From Mycobacterium sp. IS-1496 (lineage in GTDB: Bacteria; Actinomycetota; Actinomycetes; Mycobacteriales; Mycobacteriaceae), in contig NZ_LQIU01000012.1 of assembly GCF_001499995.1 (NCBI RefSeq), positions 310,001-374,000 of the forward strand: a stretch of 64,000 nucleotides of DNA. Reading direction: 5' to 3'. Shown piece by piece: positions 18,400 to 28,054 of this stretch. Each line of letters begins with the position of its first letter. The stretch's first letter is position 1. Made by a program: the position numbers and the translations under genes. The notes beneath the pieces are model-generated. The model made no database searches and was not told the DNA's origin. It saw nothing but the letters and a program-made list of their open reading frames with translations.

Positions 18400-19791
18400 A
18401 TGAGTGCCCCGATCCCGTCCCAGCCGGACACCAGCCCACCCGGATCGATCCCGACCGGACTCAAACGCGTGGTGGTCGCCTCGATGGCGGGCACCGTCGT
18501 CGAGTGGTACGAGTTCTTCCTCTACGGCACCGCCGCCACGCTCGTGTTCTCGAAGGTCTTCTTCGCCCAGGGCGGGAACGACCTCGACACCATCCTGGCG
18601 GCCTTCGTCACCTACGCGGTCGGCTTCATCGCGCGGCCGCTGGGCGGTGTGGTGTTCGGCCACTTCGGCGACAAGTACGGCCGCAAGAAGCTGCTGCAGT
18701 TCAGCCTCATCCTGGTCGGCGCCGCCACCTTCCTGATGGGCTGCCTGCCCACGTTCGGCCAGATCGGGTACTGGGCGCCGGCGCTGCTCGTGGCGCTGCG
18801 GTTCATCCAGGGCTTCGCCGTCGGCGGTGAATGGGGCGGCGCGGTGCTGCTGGTCGCCGAGCACAGCCCCAACCGCGAGCGCGGCTTCTGGGCGAGTTGG
18901 CCGCAGGCCGGCGTGCCGGTCGGCAACCTGCTCGCGACCATCGTGCTGCTCGTGCTGACCGCGACGCTGCCCGAGTCGGCGTTCCTGTCCTGGGGCTGGC
19001 GCGTGGCGTTTTGGCTGTCCGCGGTGGTGGTGCTCGTCGGCTACTACATCCGCACGAAGGTCACCGACGCGCCGATCTTCGTCGCCGCCCAGCAGGAGGT
19101 CGAGCGCGCCAAGGCCACCTCCTACGGTGTGGTCGAGGTGCTCAAGCGCTACCCGCGCGGCGTGTTCACCGCGATGGGTCTGCGGTTCGGCGAGAACATC
19201 ATGTACTACCTGGTCGTGACCTTCTCGATCACCTATCTGAAGGTCCAGGTGGGCGCCGACACCAGCGACATCCTGTGGTACCTGCTGGTGGCGCACGCGG
19301 TGCACTTCGTCGCGATCCCCGTCGTCGGCCGGTTGTCCGACATGTTCGGTCGCCGTCCGGTGTACATGGTCGGCGCCGTCCTGGGCGCCACGTGGGGCTT
19401 CTTCGCCTTCCCGATGATGAACAGCGCGAACTACGTCGTGGTCACGGCGGCGGTGACCATCGGCCTGGTGATCCACGCGATCATGTACGCCCCGCAGCCC
19501 GCGCTGATGGCCGAGATGTTCCCGACCCGGATGCGGTATTCCGGTGTGTCGCTGGGCTATCAGGTCACCTCGATCGTGGCCGGCTCACTGGCGCCGATCA
19601 TCGCGGTCAAGCTGCTCGACGTCTACGACTCGTCGGTGCCCATCTCGGTGTACCTGGCCGTGGCGTGCGCCATCACCCTGGTGGCGGTGCTGTTCAGCCG
19701 CGAGACGAAGGGTATCGACCTGGCCGACCTCGACGTCGCCGACCGGGAGGACCTCGCGCGGGTGGCGGCGTCGAGAACCGGTGCCGCATGA
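18400..19791 (+). CDS. MFS metabolite:H+ symporter
   Basis: 463 residues with twelve predicted membrane helices. Signatures of the metabolite:H+ symporter family: VVEWYEFFLYGTAA in helix 1, RPLGGVVFGHFGDKYGRKK in the loop between helices 2 and 3, GGEWGGAVLLVAEH later. Start at MSAPIPSQ because GGAG precedes it. It overlaps the following SDR gene by four bases. The family includes shikimate and alpha-ketoglutarate carriers; the operon suggests 3-hydroxybutyrate or acetoacetate as substrate (inference). Confidence 0.87.
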   Translation: MSAPIPSQPDTSPPGSIPTGLKRVVVASMAGTVVEWYEFFLYGTAATLVFSKVFFAQGGNDLDTILAAFVTYAVGFIARPLGGVVFGHFGDKYGRKKLLQFSLILVGAATFLMGCLPTFGQIGYWAPALLVALRFIQGFAVGGEWGGAVLLVAEHSPNRERGFWASWPQAGVPVGNLLATIVLLVLTATLPESAFLSWGWRVAFWLSAVVVLVGYYIRTKVTDAPIFVAAQQEVERAKATSYGVVEVLKRYPRGVFTAMGLRFGENIMYYLVVTFSITYLKVQVGADTSDILWYLLVAHAVHFVAIPVVGRLSDMFGRRPVYMVGAVLGATWGFFAFPMMNSANYVVVTAAVTIGLVIHAIMYAPQPALMAEMFPTRMRYSGVSLGYQVTSIVAGSLAPIIAVKLLDVYDSSVPISVYLAVACAITLVAVLFSRETKGIDLADLDVADREDLARVAASRTGAA

Positions 19792-20534
19792 GCGATCTGG
19801 CCGGACGCACCGCGGTGGTGACCGGCGGTGCCGGCGGCATCGGTGAGGCGTGTGCGCGCGAACTCGCCGCCCGTGGCGCCACCGTCACCGTGGCCGACCG
19901 CGACGAGGCCGCCGCCAGCGCGCTGGCCGACGAGATCGGCGGCAACGCATGGGTGGTGGACCTGCTCGACGTGTCCGCGCTCGAAGGGCTGACCCTGGAC
20001 ACCGACATCCTGGTCAACAACGCCGGTGTGCAACGCATCGACCCGATCGTCGATTTCGCACCGGAGAACTTCCGGATGCTGATGACGCTGATGGTCGAGG
20101 CGCCGTTCCTGCTCATCCGCGCGGCGCTGCCGTACATGTATGCGCAGAAGTTCGGCCGGGTCATCAACATCTCGTCGGTGCACGGACTGCGCGCGTCGGA
20201 GTACAAGGTCGGCTACGTCACCGCCAAACACGCGCTCGAGGGGCTGTCGAAGGTGACCGCGCTGGAGGGCGGACCGCACCAGGTCACCAGTAACTGTGTC
20301 AACCCCGGCTATGTGCGGACCCCGCTGGTCACGAAACAGATAGCCGATCAGGCCAAGGTGCACGGCATCGGTGAAGATGACGTGGTGACCCAGATACTGC
20401 TCAAGGAGAGCGCCATCAAGCGCCTCGTCGAACCATCCGAGGTCGGATCGCTGGTGGGCTGGCTGGCCTCACCGCAGTCCGGCATGGTGACGGGCGCGGC
20501 CTACACCATGGACGGCGGATGGAGCGCCCGGTGA
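19788..20534 (+). CDS. Short-chain dehydrogenase, probable 3-hydroxybutyrate dehydrogenase
   Basis: 248-residue classical SDR: cofactor motif TGGAGGIGE, NNAG, catalytic Ser in NISSVHGL and YVTAKHA. The SVHG segment and C-terminal sequence resemble D-3-hydroxybutyrate dehydrogenases, which make acetoacetate with NAD+. The next gene activates acetoacetate, which supports this. It overlaps both neighbours by four bases. Confidence 0.82.
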   Translation: MSDLAGRTAVVTGGAGGIGEACARELAARGATVTVADRDEAAASALADEIGGNAWVVDLLDVSALEGLTLDTDILVNNAGVQRIDPIVDFAPENFRMLMTLMVEAPFLLIRAALPYMYAQKFGRVINISSVHGLRASEYKVGYVTAKHALEGLSKVTALEGGPHQVTSNCVNPGYVRTPLVTKQIADQAKVHGIGEDDVVTQILLKESAIKRLVEPSEVGSLVGWLASPQSGMVTGAAYTMDGGWSAR

Positions 20535-22468
20535 GCGAACCGCAGTGGACGCCCACCGAGGACGACGTCGCACGGGCCAGGGTCACCGACTTCGCCCGCT
20601 TCGTGCAGCAGCGCACCGGTGCCGACGTGTCCGACTACCACGCGCTGTGGCGGTGGTCGGTCGACGACCTCGGCGGGTTCTGGGGTGCGCTGTGGGAGTA
20701 CTTCGAGCTGGGTGACCCGCCCGCCGAGGTGCTCGCCGACGCCGCGATGCCCGGCGCGCGCTGGTTCCCCGGGACCCGGTTGAACTACGCCGACCAGGTG
20801 CTCAGGCACGCCCGCACCGACCGGCCCGCCATCCTCTACCTCGCCGAGGGCGGTGAGGTCACCGAGGTGTCGTGGGATGAGATGCTCACCGCTGCCGCGG
20901 GGTTCGCCCGCACCCTGCAATCGCTGGGCGTGGGCCCGGGTGACCGCGTCGTCGGCTATCTACCCAACGTCCCCGAGGCCGTCATCGCCTTCCTCGCCAC
21001 CGCCGGCATCGGGGCGATCTGGAGCGCCTGCGGGCAGGACTACACCGCCAAGGCCGCGCTGGACCGGCTCGGACAGCTCGAACCGGTGGTGCTGGTCGCC
21101 GCCGACGGATACCGCTTCGGCGGTAAGACCCACGACAAGACCGCCGACGTCGCCGCACTGCGCGCCGGGCTCCCGACGGTGCGGGCCGCGGTGTCGGTCG
21201 AGCGGATCGGGGTGGGCGCACCCGATGCCGACTGGTTGGACTGGGCGGCGGCGACCGCAGGCGGCGGCACGCTGCAACCGGTCGCCGTGGACTTCGACCA
21301 TCCGCTGTGGGTGCTGTACTCGTCGGGCACCACCGGGTTGCCGAAGGGCATCGTGCACGGCCACGGCGGAGTGTTGGTCGAACATCTCAAAGCCGTTGCG
21401 CTGCAATCCGACATCGGCGCCGAGGACACCTTCTTCTGGTTCACCAGCCCGAGCTGGATGATGTGGAACTTCCAGGTGGCCGGCCTGTTGGTCGGGGCGA
21501 CCATCGTCTGCTACGACGGCAGCCCGACGTATCCGGCCGCCGACACGCTGTGGGACATCGCCGCCCGGGTGGGTGCCACGGTGCTGGGCACGAGCCCCGG
21601 TTATGTGCTGGCGTGCGACAAGGCGGGTTCCGTCCCGCGGCGGGACCACGACCTGTCGGCGCTGCGGACCGTCGGGATCACCGGCTCGTCACTGCCACCG
21701 GCATCGGCACTGTGGTTGCGCGACAACGTCGGTGAGCATGTGCAGGTCGCCTCGATCAGCGGCGGCACCGATGTGGTGTCGGCGTTCATCGGCGGTGTGC
21801 GGACCGTCCCCGTGTGGCCAGGTGAGCTCTCGGCGCCCTACCTCGGCGCCGCGGTCGAGGCGTGGGACGAATCCGGCCACCCGGTCAAGGGTGAGGTCGG
21901 TGAACTCGTCGTCACCAGACCGCTGCCGTCGATGCCGGTCAAATTCTGGAACGACCCCGACGGAAGCCGTTACCGCGACGCCTATTTCGAGATGTATCCC
22001 GGCGTGTGGCGCCACGGCGACTGGATCACGATCACCGATCACGGCAGCGTCATCGTGCACGGCCGGTCGGACTCGACACTCAACCGTCACGGCATCCGGA
22101 TGGGCAGCGCCGACATCTACCAGGCCGTCGAGCGGATGCCCGAGGTCGCCGAGGCGCTGGTCATCGGCGCCGAGCAACCCGACGGCGGTTACTGGATGCC
22201 GCTGTTCGTCACGCTGACCGACGACGCCGAACTCACCGACGACCTCAAAGACCGGATCTGTAAGACCATCCGCACCGAGGTGTCACCGCGGCACGTGCCC
22301 GACGACGTCCTGCTCGCGCCCGGCATCCCGCACACCCGCACCGGCAAGAAGCTCGAGGTGCCGATCAAGAAACTGCTTCAGGGTGGTGACCCGGCGCGCG
22401 TCGTGGAGCCCACCGCGGTCGACGATCCAGCGCTGCTGGACTGGTACGTCACGCAGCGGCGAACGTGA
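20531..22468 (+). CDS. Acetoacetyl-CoA synthetase
   Basis: 645-residue ANL-superfamily acyl-CoA synthetase of the acetoacetate-CoA ligase type. The GTG (VSEPQWTP) overlaps the SDR stop. Visible are the N-terminal ACS segment (ARWFPGTRLNYADQ), the P-loop YSSGTTGLPKGI, the A5-like GGTDVV and the C-terminal HTRTGKKLEVPIK with the catalytic lysine. With the upstream genes it completes uptake, oxidation and activation of ketone bodies to acetoacetyl-CoA. Its last 20 bases overlap the convergent HNH gene. Confidence 0.9.
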   Translation: MSEPQWTPTEDDVARARVTDFARFVQQRTGADVSDYHALWRWSVDDLGGFWGALWEYFELGDPPAEVLADAAMPGARWFPGTRLNYADQVLRHARTDRPAILYLAEGGEVTEVSWDEMLTAAAGFARTLQSLGVGPGDRVVGYLPNVPEAVIAFLATAGIGAIWSACGQDYTAKAALDRLGQLEPVVLVAADGYRFGGKTHDKTADVAALRAGLPTVRAAVSVERIGVGAPDADWLDWAAATAGGGTLQPVAVDFDHPLWVLYSSGTTGLPKGIVHGHGGVLVEHLKAVALQSDIGAEDTFFWFTSPSWMMWNFQVAGLLVGATIVCYDGSPTYPAADTLWDIAARVGATVLGTSPGYVLACDKAGSVPRRDHDLSALRTVGITGSSLPPASALWLRDNVGEHVQVASISGGTDVVSAFIGGVRTVPVWPGELSAPYLGAAVEAWDESGHPVKGEVGELVVTRPLPSMPVKFWNDPDGSRYRDAYFEMYPGVWRHGDWITITDHGSVIVHGRSDSTLNRHGIRMGSADIYQAVERMPEVAEALVIGAEQPDGGYWMPLFVTLTDDAELTDDLKDRICKTIRTEVSPRHVPDDVLLAPGIPHTRTGKKLEVPIKKLLQGGDPARVVEPTAVDDPALLDWYVTQRRT

Positions 22469-23759
22469 CGATGTCGATGCTGAGCCCGCCCTCGACGATG
22501 CTCCTGCGGTATACCGGCGGACCGGGCAGCGGCGGTGCGGTCGACCGGTAGGTCGCACCGGTCGGTGTCCGGAATTCGGCGCGGTGCTCTCCGCCGTCGT
22601 CCTCGGCGGTGACGGTCCAGCCCGGCGCCTCCTTGGCGTAATTGCACGCCTCGCATTCGCCAAGACCGTTCCGCGCGCTGGTCGGCCCACCGCGGTGATG
22701 TGGTTCGGCGTGGTCGTGATGACGAATCGGTGCGTTGCAGAAGGGCGTTCGACAGGTTCGGTCACGGATGTCGATGAAGGCCGCCAACCCCTTCGGGAAG
22801 GTACGGGCCTTCGACTCCATCGCCACCAACTGTCCGCTGTTCGGGTGCCGGTAGAGGCGGCGCAGCGTCGCCTTGGCCTTCTCGTCGGCGACGGCGTCGC
22901 TGACCAACGCCCGCACCACCGCGGCAGGGACCGGACCGTAACCCTCACACCAGCCCGGCTCGTCGTCGTCGCCGATCAGCGTGGTGTCGGCCAGCACGAG
23001 GTTCAGCGACACCGGCACCGGCTGTTCGGCCGGCCGCCCGGTCACACGTTCGACCAGCGTGTCGGCCATGACCTGGTTGCGAGATCTCTCGTCGAAAGTG
23101 GTGTCCGCCTTGCGTTTCAGGGCGGCGTACACGCCCACCCCTTGGGCGACCGGCAGCAGCGCGGTCACGTAGGCCATGCAGTCCGGGGCCGGGCGGATGG
23201 TCACGGTCCGATCCGCGGCGGCCTTCGCCGACCGGTCCACCACCGCCGCGGCATCCAGCCGTGCGGCGATCTTCTTGGCCTCGGCCTCGATGCGGGCGTT
23301 TCCCCAGCCGTCGAGTGCCGAGACATCTCCACAGAGTTCGGCGTCGAGCCGGCGGCGGTCCTCGACGCTCAGGCACGCCGATTCCCGCACGATCAGCGTG
23401 GCCCGCCACTCGGATAGCGCCCCACACTCCAGTGCGGCAAGCGTGTGCGGCATCTCGTGAACCAGTGCCCGGGCCAACCCGAGATGGGTGCCGCCGCACA
23501 CCGGGGCGTCGCGGCGCGCCAGGGCGATCTCCGTGGTCAGTCCCCGGCCCCGCTTCTTCTCCGGTACCCCCGCGGCCGCTTCGGCGGCCCGCCGTCGGGC
23601 GGCCCAGGCGGCCGTCGCCCGCGCCTGTGCCGCGGCGGCCGCCGACTTCACGCGCTCCAACTGTTCAACATGCGCGCGCAGTTCCGCCTCACCCGCCCCG
23701 GGGTCGACATCGAACACGCTTTCGAACATGTGGCCGACGCTACCCCGCGCCACCGACAA
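22449..23759 (-). CDS. DUF222 / HNH endonuclease (13E12 family)
   Basis: 436 residues: an N-terminal helical DUF222 region (about 10-330) and a C-terminal HNH domain (about 340-400: CRTPFCNAPIRHHDHAEPHH, then CEACNYAKEAPGW). This matches the multicopy mycobacterial 13E12-repeat family, often found as selfish or mobile DNA. ATG at 23729 (MFESVFD) is a reasonable alternative start. It lies between the ketone-body operon and aspB, so it may mark an insertion point. Confidence 0.85.
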   Translation of the reverse strand: MSVARGSVGHMFESVFDVDPGAGEAELRAHVEQLERVKSAAAAAQARATAAWAARRRAAEAAAGVPEKKRGRGLTTEIALARRDAPVCGGTHLGLARALVHEMPHTLAALECGALSEWRATLIVRESACLSVEDRRRLDAELCGDVSALDGWGNARIEAEAKKIAARLDAAAVVDRSAKAAADRTVTIRPAPDCMAYVTALLPVAQGVGVYAALKRKADTTFDERSRNQVMADTLVERVTGRPAEQPVPVSLNLVLADTTLIGDDDEPGWCEGYGPVPAAVVRALVSDAVADEKAKATLRRLYRHPNSGQLVAMESKARTFPKGLAAFIDIRDRTCRTPFCNAPIRHHDHAEPHHRGGPTSARNGLGECEACNYAKEAPGWTVTAEDDGGEHRAEFRTPTGATYRSTAPPLPGPPVYRRSIVEGGLSIDIVTFAAA

Positions 23760-23760
23760 G

Positions 23761-24948
23761 TCAGTTCAGCCAGGCCCCGATGCGGTTCAGCGCCTCGGTG
23801 ATGTCGTCGGTCGGACCCGCGAACGACAGTCGGACGAACGAGTTGCCGTGCACGGTGTCGAAGTCGATGCCCGGCGCGATCGCGACACCGGTGTCGGCCA
23901 ACAGCTTCGCGCAGAACGAAAGCGAGGCGTCGGTGAGATGCGAGACGTCGGCGTAGACGTAGAACGCTCCATCCGCCGGAGCCAGCCGGTCGATGCCGAT
24001 GGCGCGCAGCCCGTCGAGCAGCAGGCGCCGGTTGTCGGCGTAATGGGCCAGCAGACCGTCGGCCTCGGCGGTCGACTCGGGGGTGAACGCGGCCACCGCG
24101 GCGTGCTGTGCCAGCGCGGGCGGGCAGATCGTGAAGTTGCCGGTCAGCCGGTCGACGGCGCGGCGCAGTTCGCTCGGCACCAGCAGCCAGCCCAGCCGCC
24201 ACCCGGTCATCGCGTAGTACTTGGAGAAGCTGTTGACCACCACCGCTTTTCGCGACGTCTGCCATGCGCAGCTGATCTGTGGGGCGCCGTCGTAGACCAG
24301 TCCGTGGTAGACCTCGTCGCTGATCAGCCGGGTGCCCGTCGCCTCACACCACGCCGCGATCGCGGCGAGCTCCTCGGGCGGGATGACGGTGCCGGTGGGG
24401 TTCGCCGGGCTGGCGACGATCACGCCCTGCACCGGCGGGTCGAGCTCGGCGAGCATGTCGACGGTCGGCTGGAAGCGGGTGTCGGCGCCGCACGGCAGCT
24501 CGACCACCTCACAGCCCAGTGCCGAGAGGATGTTGCGGTAGCAGGGGTAGCCCGGCCTGGCGATCGCCACCCGGTCGCCGACGTCGAAGCAGGCCAGGAA
24601 CGCCAGCAGGAACCCGCCGGAGGATCCGGTGGTGAGGATGACGTCGTCGAACCCGACCGTCAGGCCGAATTGGTCGGCGTACCGGCCGGCGATGGCCTCG
24701 CGCAGTTCCGGGATGCCGAGTGCGACGGTGTACCCGAGTCGATTGCCGTGCAGCGCGGCGATGGCGGCTTCGCGCACCGCCTCCGGCGCGCCCGCGCTGG
24801 GTTGACCGGCTGACAGGTTGACCAGGTCGCCGTGGCTGCGTTGGCGTTCCGCGGCGGCGAGCCAGACGTCCATCACATAGAACGGCGGGATGCCGGCGCG
24901 CAGCGCCACGTCCCGGGGCTCTGTGTGCTTCGCGTGCGCTCCACTCAT
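23761..24948 (-). CDS. aspB: PLP-dependent aminotransferase (Rv3565-like)
   Basis: 395-residue class I/II aminotransferase. PLP motifs: VASPANPTG, the SDEVYHGLVY segment and the Schiff-base lysine in NSFSKYYAMTGWRLGW. It occupies the position of Rv3565 (annotated aspB) at the end of the KstR2-controlled fadD3 operon. Its exact role in sterol degradation is unclear; the aspartate-aminotransferase name is historic. Confidence 0.87.
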   Translation of the reverse strand: MSGAHAKHTEPRDVALRAGIPPFYVMDVWLAAAERQRSHGDLVNLSAGQPSAGAPEAVREAAIAALHGNRLGYTVALGIPELREAIAGRYADQFGLTVGFDDVILTTGSSGGFLLAFLACFDVGDRVAIARPGYPCYRNILSALGCEVVELPCGADTRFQPTVDMLAELDPPVQGVIVASPANPTGTVIPPEELAAIAAWCEATGTRLISDEVYHGLVYDGAPQISCAWQTSRKAVVVNSFSKYYAMTGWRLGWLLVPSELRRAVDRLTGNFTICPPALAQHAAVAAFTPESTAEADGLLAHYADNRRLLLDGLRAIGIDRLAPADGAFYVYADVSHLTDASLSFCAKLLADTGVAIAPGIDFDTVHGNSFVRLSFAGPTDDITEALNRIGAWLN

Positions 24949-25020
24949 CGATTCGAGGCTAGAACATCGGTGTGGCTGTGCGGGGATCAGCCGCCTAGAG
25001 CACCACGGCGGCCGAGCCGC

Positions 25021-25962
25021 CTAGAGCACTTGAGCCTCGAGCCGGCGCAGTTGCTCGCGTGGCGGGCCGAGCAGCTGCGCGCTGCCGTGCGCGCGCTTGA
25101 AGTACAGCTGGATGTCGCTCTCCCAGGTGATCGCGATGCCGCCGTGCATCTGTACCGCCTCGCCCGCCACCGCGGTGAACGCCTCGCTGGCCGAGAACCG
25201 GGCCAGCGCCGCGGAGACCGGAGAGGGCTCCGCCAGCGCCTCGTCGACGACCGCCTTGGCGGACTGCACCTTCACGTACAGGTCGGCCATCCGGTGTTTG
25301 AGCGCCTGGAAGCTGCCGATCGGCCTGCCAAACTGCACCCGGTCCTTGGTGTAGGCGACGGTCAGCTCGAGGCACCGGGTGGCCGCACCGATCTGCTCGG
25401 CGGCCACGAGAAGTGCCGCGGTGTCCGCCAACCCGGGGTCGGCGCCGATCGCGACCGTCTCACCCGCTTCGACGCGGGCCAGCCTGCGGGTCAGGTCCAT
25501 CGCCTCGAGCCTGTGCGCCTCGAAGGAGGTCCACCGGCTGAGCTGTCCGCCCGCGACGCCGACCACGACGTCGGCGACGTCCCCGTTGACCACGTAGCCG
25601 GGGTCGAAGACGACCGCGCCGATCGTGGCGCCCTCGGCCAGCCCCTCGAGCGCCCCGGCGTCCGGCTCGTCGGCCGCCAGCAGCGCCAGCTCGGCCAGGG
25701 TCGTGCCGAGCAGCGGTGTCGGCACCAGGTTCCTGGCCAGTTCCTGCAGCACCACCGCCGCGTCGGCGAGTTCCCCGCCTGCGCCGCCGAGTTCCTCGGG
25801 TACGACCAGCGCGGCCGCGCCGACCTGTTCGCACAGCAGCGTCCACAGCGACTCGTCGTAGCCGCGCTCCGAGGCCATGGCCTCGCGGACGGCCTCCGGC
25901 GAGGCATGCTTTTCCACCAGTGCCGCCACGGTCTGGCGCAGCAGTTCGCGTTCTTCGCTCAT
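25021..25962 (-). CDS. fadE33: Acyl-CoA dehydrogenase-family subunit FadE33
   Basis: 313 residues, shorter than a full ACAD, as is usual for the alpha2-beta2 sterol dehydrogenases. The middle segment VQFGRPIGSFQALKHRMADLY and the C-terminal MHGGIAITWESDIQLYFKR are clear. The start at MSEERELL overlaps the fadE32 stop (ATGA); the frame is open upstream. It probably pairs with FadE31/FadE32 in late C/D-ring degradation (established context; exact substrate inferred). Confidence 0.9.
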   Translation of the reverse strand: MSEERELLRQTVAALVEKHASPEAVREAMASERGYDESLWTLLCEQVGAAALVVPEELGGAGGELADAAVVLQELARNLVPTPLLGTTLAELALLAADEPDAGALEGLAEGATIGAVVFDPGYVVNGDVADVVVGVAGGQLSRWTSFEAHRLEAMDLTRRLARVEAGETVAIGADPGLADTAALLVAAEQIGAATRCLELTVAYTKDRVQFGRPIGSFQALKHRMADLYVKVQSAKAVVDEALAEPSPVSAALARFSASEAFTAVAGEAVQMHGGIAITWESDIQLYFKRAHGSAQLLGPPREQLRRLEAQVL

Positions 25963-26915
25963 GAGAAGGCCTCCAGAACCCGTCCGCGGTGCCACGTGGG
26001 GGATCCCCACGCAGAATGCAGGGCCTGCACACGAAGCAGCCACAGGGACAGGTCGTGTTCGTGGGTGAAGCCGATCGCGCCGTGCGTCTGCAGGGCTGAC
26101 CGGGCGGCCAGCAGCGCCGCGTCGGACGCGGCCACCTTCGCCGCGCTGACGTCGCGAACCGTGTCGGGGGAGCCGTCGCCGAGTGACAGTGCGGCGCCGT
26201 ACACCAGCGGCCGCGCCAATTCGACGGCGATGTGCACGTCGGCCAGCTTGTGTTTGATCGCCTGGTACGAACCGATCGCCCGGCCGAACTGATGGCGCTG
26301 CCTGGCGTACTCCACCGACTGGTCGAGCATCGCCTGCGCCGCGCCGACGAGTTGCGCGGCCGTCGCGAGCACCCCGAACTCGAATGCGCGGTCGACGTCC
26401 GCCGCGCGTGCGGAACCGGATGGGTTGACCTCGAACAACTTCCGCGCGGGGTCGACGGACTCGTGCTGCGTGGCGGCGGTGGCCTCGCTGACCGACCCGT
26501 CCTGCGCCAACAGCACCAGACCGGCGGCGTCGGCGTCCACGGCGCGCGGCACATGCGGGGGCAAGGCCACGGTGGCGACCAGTTCACCGGCGGCCAACGC
26601 GGCACTGCGCTCGTCACCGCGCAGCAGAACCGGTGCCACCGCGACGGATTCGACCACCGGACCCGGAACGCACCAGCGGCCGAGCCGTTCGGCGGCGACC
26701 ACCAGATCGACCGGTGTGGCGTCGATACCGTCGTGTTCCTCGGCCACCATCAGCGCGGTCACCCCGAGGTCGGCCAGCGTGGCCCACACCTTGCGGCCGG
26801 GCGCGGTGTCACCGGCGGACCACGCCCGCACCGCGGCGGGCACATCGGCAGCCGTCAGTGCGGCGTCGATGCTGGCGGCGAAATCCCGCTGCTGATCGTC
26901 GAGTTCGAAGTTCAC
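25959..26915 (-). CDS. fadE32: Acyl-CoA dehydrogenase-family subunit FadE32
   Basis: 318-residue short ACAD-fold protein (HQFGRAIGSYQAIKHKLADVHI; THGAIGFTHEHDLSLWLLR). It overlaps fadE31 upstream and fadE33 downstream by four bases each, so the three are translated as one unit and probably assemble together. Confidence 0.9.
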   Translation of the reverse strand: MNFELDDQQRDFAASIDAALTAADVPAAVRAWSAGDTAPGRKVWATLADLGVTALMVAEEHDGIDATPVDLVVAAERLGRWCVPGPVVESVAVAPVLLRGDERSAALAAGELVATVALPPHVPRAVDADAAGLVLLAQDGSVSEATAATQHESVDPARKLFEVNPSGSARAADVDRAFEFGVLATAAQLVGAAQAMLDQSVEYARQRHQFGRAIGSYQAIKHKLADVHIAVELARPLVYGAALSLGDGSPDTVRDVSAAKVAASDAALLAARSALQTHGAIGFTHEHDLSLWLLRVQALHSAWGSPTWHRGRVLEAFS

Positions 26916-28054
26916 TTCGCTTGCCCTTTCGGCTCGCGGGGCAGACCCAACAGCCGCTCAGCGATGATGTTGCGCTGAATCTCGTTGGTCCCGGCGTAGA
27001 TCGGGCCACCGAGTGCGAACAGCAGACCGTCGGTCCAGCTGTCGGCGAGCTCGCTGTCCGCGCCGCGCAGGTCGAGCGCCGTCTGGTGCAGCGCCACATC
27101 GAGATCGGACCAGAAGACCTTGGTCACCGAGGATTCCGCGCCGAGCTCACCGCCGCCCGCGACGCGCGTGACGGTGCCGAAGGTGTGCAACCGGTACGCC
27201 TGCGCCTTGATCCACGCGTCGGCGACCCGCTCGGCGAGCGCCGGGTCGCGGTCCTTCCGCCATTCGGCGACCAGGCGTTCGGCGGGGGCCAGGAACCGCG
27301 CCGGGCTGCGCAGCGACATGCCGCGCTCGTTGCTCGACGTGCTCATCGCGGCCCGCCAGCCGTCGTTGACCTCGCCGATGACGTCGGCGTCGGGGACGAA
27401 CACGTCGTCGAGGAAGATCTCGCCGAAGCCCGTGTCGCCGCCGAGCTGGGCGATCGGGCGGACAGTCACCCCGTCGGCCTTCAGATCGAACATGACGTAC
27501 GTCAGACCCTTGTGTCGCTGCGCCTCCGGGTCGGACCGGAAGAGCCCGAAGGCCCGGTCTCCGAAGACCGCCCGCGAACTCCAGATCTTCTGTCCGTTGA
27601 GCAGCCACCCGCCGTCGGTCCGCGTCGCGGTCGATCGCAGCGACGCCAGATCGCTGCCCGACTCGGGCTCCGACCAGGCCTGCGCCCAGATCTCCTCGCC
27701 GCTGGCCATCTTGGGCAGGACCCGGTCGAGTTGCTCCTCGGTGCCGTGCGCGAACAGCGTCGGCGCCAGCATCGACGTCCCGTTGGCGCTCGCACGTCCG
27801 GGTGCGCCGGCGCGGAAGTACTCTTCCTCGAACGCGATCCACTGCAACAGCGTCGCGTCGCGGCCACCGAAGCGCTCCGGCCATGCGATCACCGACAGGC
27901 CGGCGTCGAAGAGCACCTTGTCCCAGCGCCGGTGCTGTTCGAACCCTTCGGCGCAGTCGTAGGACTTCGTCGGGAACTCGTCGCGGTGCGCCGCCAGGAA
28001 TTCGCGGACCTCGGCGCGGAAGTCCTCGGTGGCGTCGTCGAACGTCAGATCCAT
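26912..28054 (-). CDS. fadE31: Acyl-CoA dehydrogenase FadE31
   Basis: 380-residue ACAD of normal length. FAD and substrate motifs include QAWSEPESGSDLAS, NGQKIWSS and the C-terminal IYAGTNEIQRNIIAERLLGLP. It probably contributes the FAD-binding half of the FadE31-32-33 complex. The ATG directly follows the fadD3 stop with no gap. Confidence 0.92.
   Translation of the reverse strand: MDLTFDDATEDFRAEVREFLAAHRDEFPTKSYDCAEGFEQHRRWDKVLFDAGLSVIAWPERFGGRDATLLQWIAFEEEYFRAGAPGRASANGTSMLAPTLFAHGTEEQLDRVLPKMASGEEIWAQAWSEPESGSDLASLRSTATRTDGGWLLNGQKIWSSRAVFGDRAFGLFRSDPEAQRHKGLTYVMFDLKADGVTVRPIAQLGGDTGFGEIFLDDVFVPDADVIGEVNDGWRAAMSTSSNERGMSLRSPARFLAPAERLVAEWRKDRDPALAERVADAWIKAQAYRLHTFGTVTRVAGGGELGAESSVTKVFWSDLDVALHQTALDLRGADSELADSWTDGLLFALGGPIYAGTNEIQRNIIAERLLGLPREPKGQAK

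Noticed and set aside
24832..26292. 486-codon plus-strand open frame antisense to aspB/fadE33
   Set aside because: Same shadow pattern; the minus-strand proteins carry complete family motifs and overlap as an operon.
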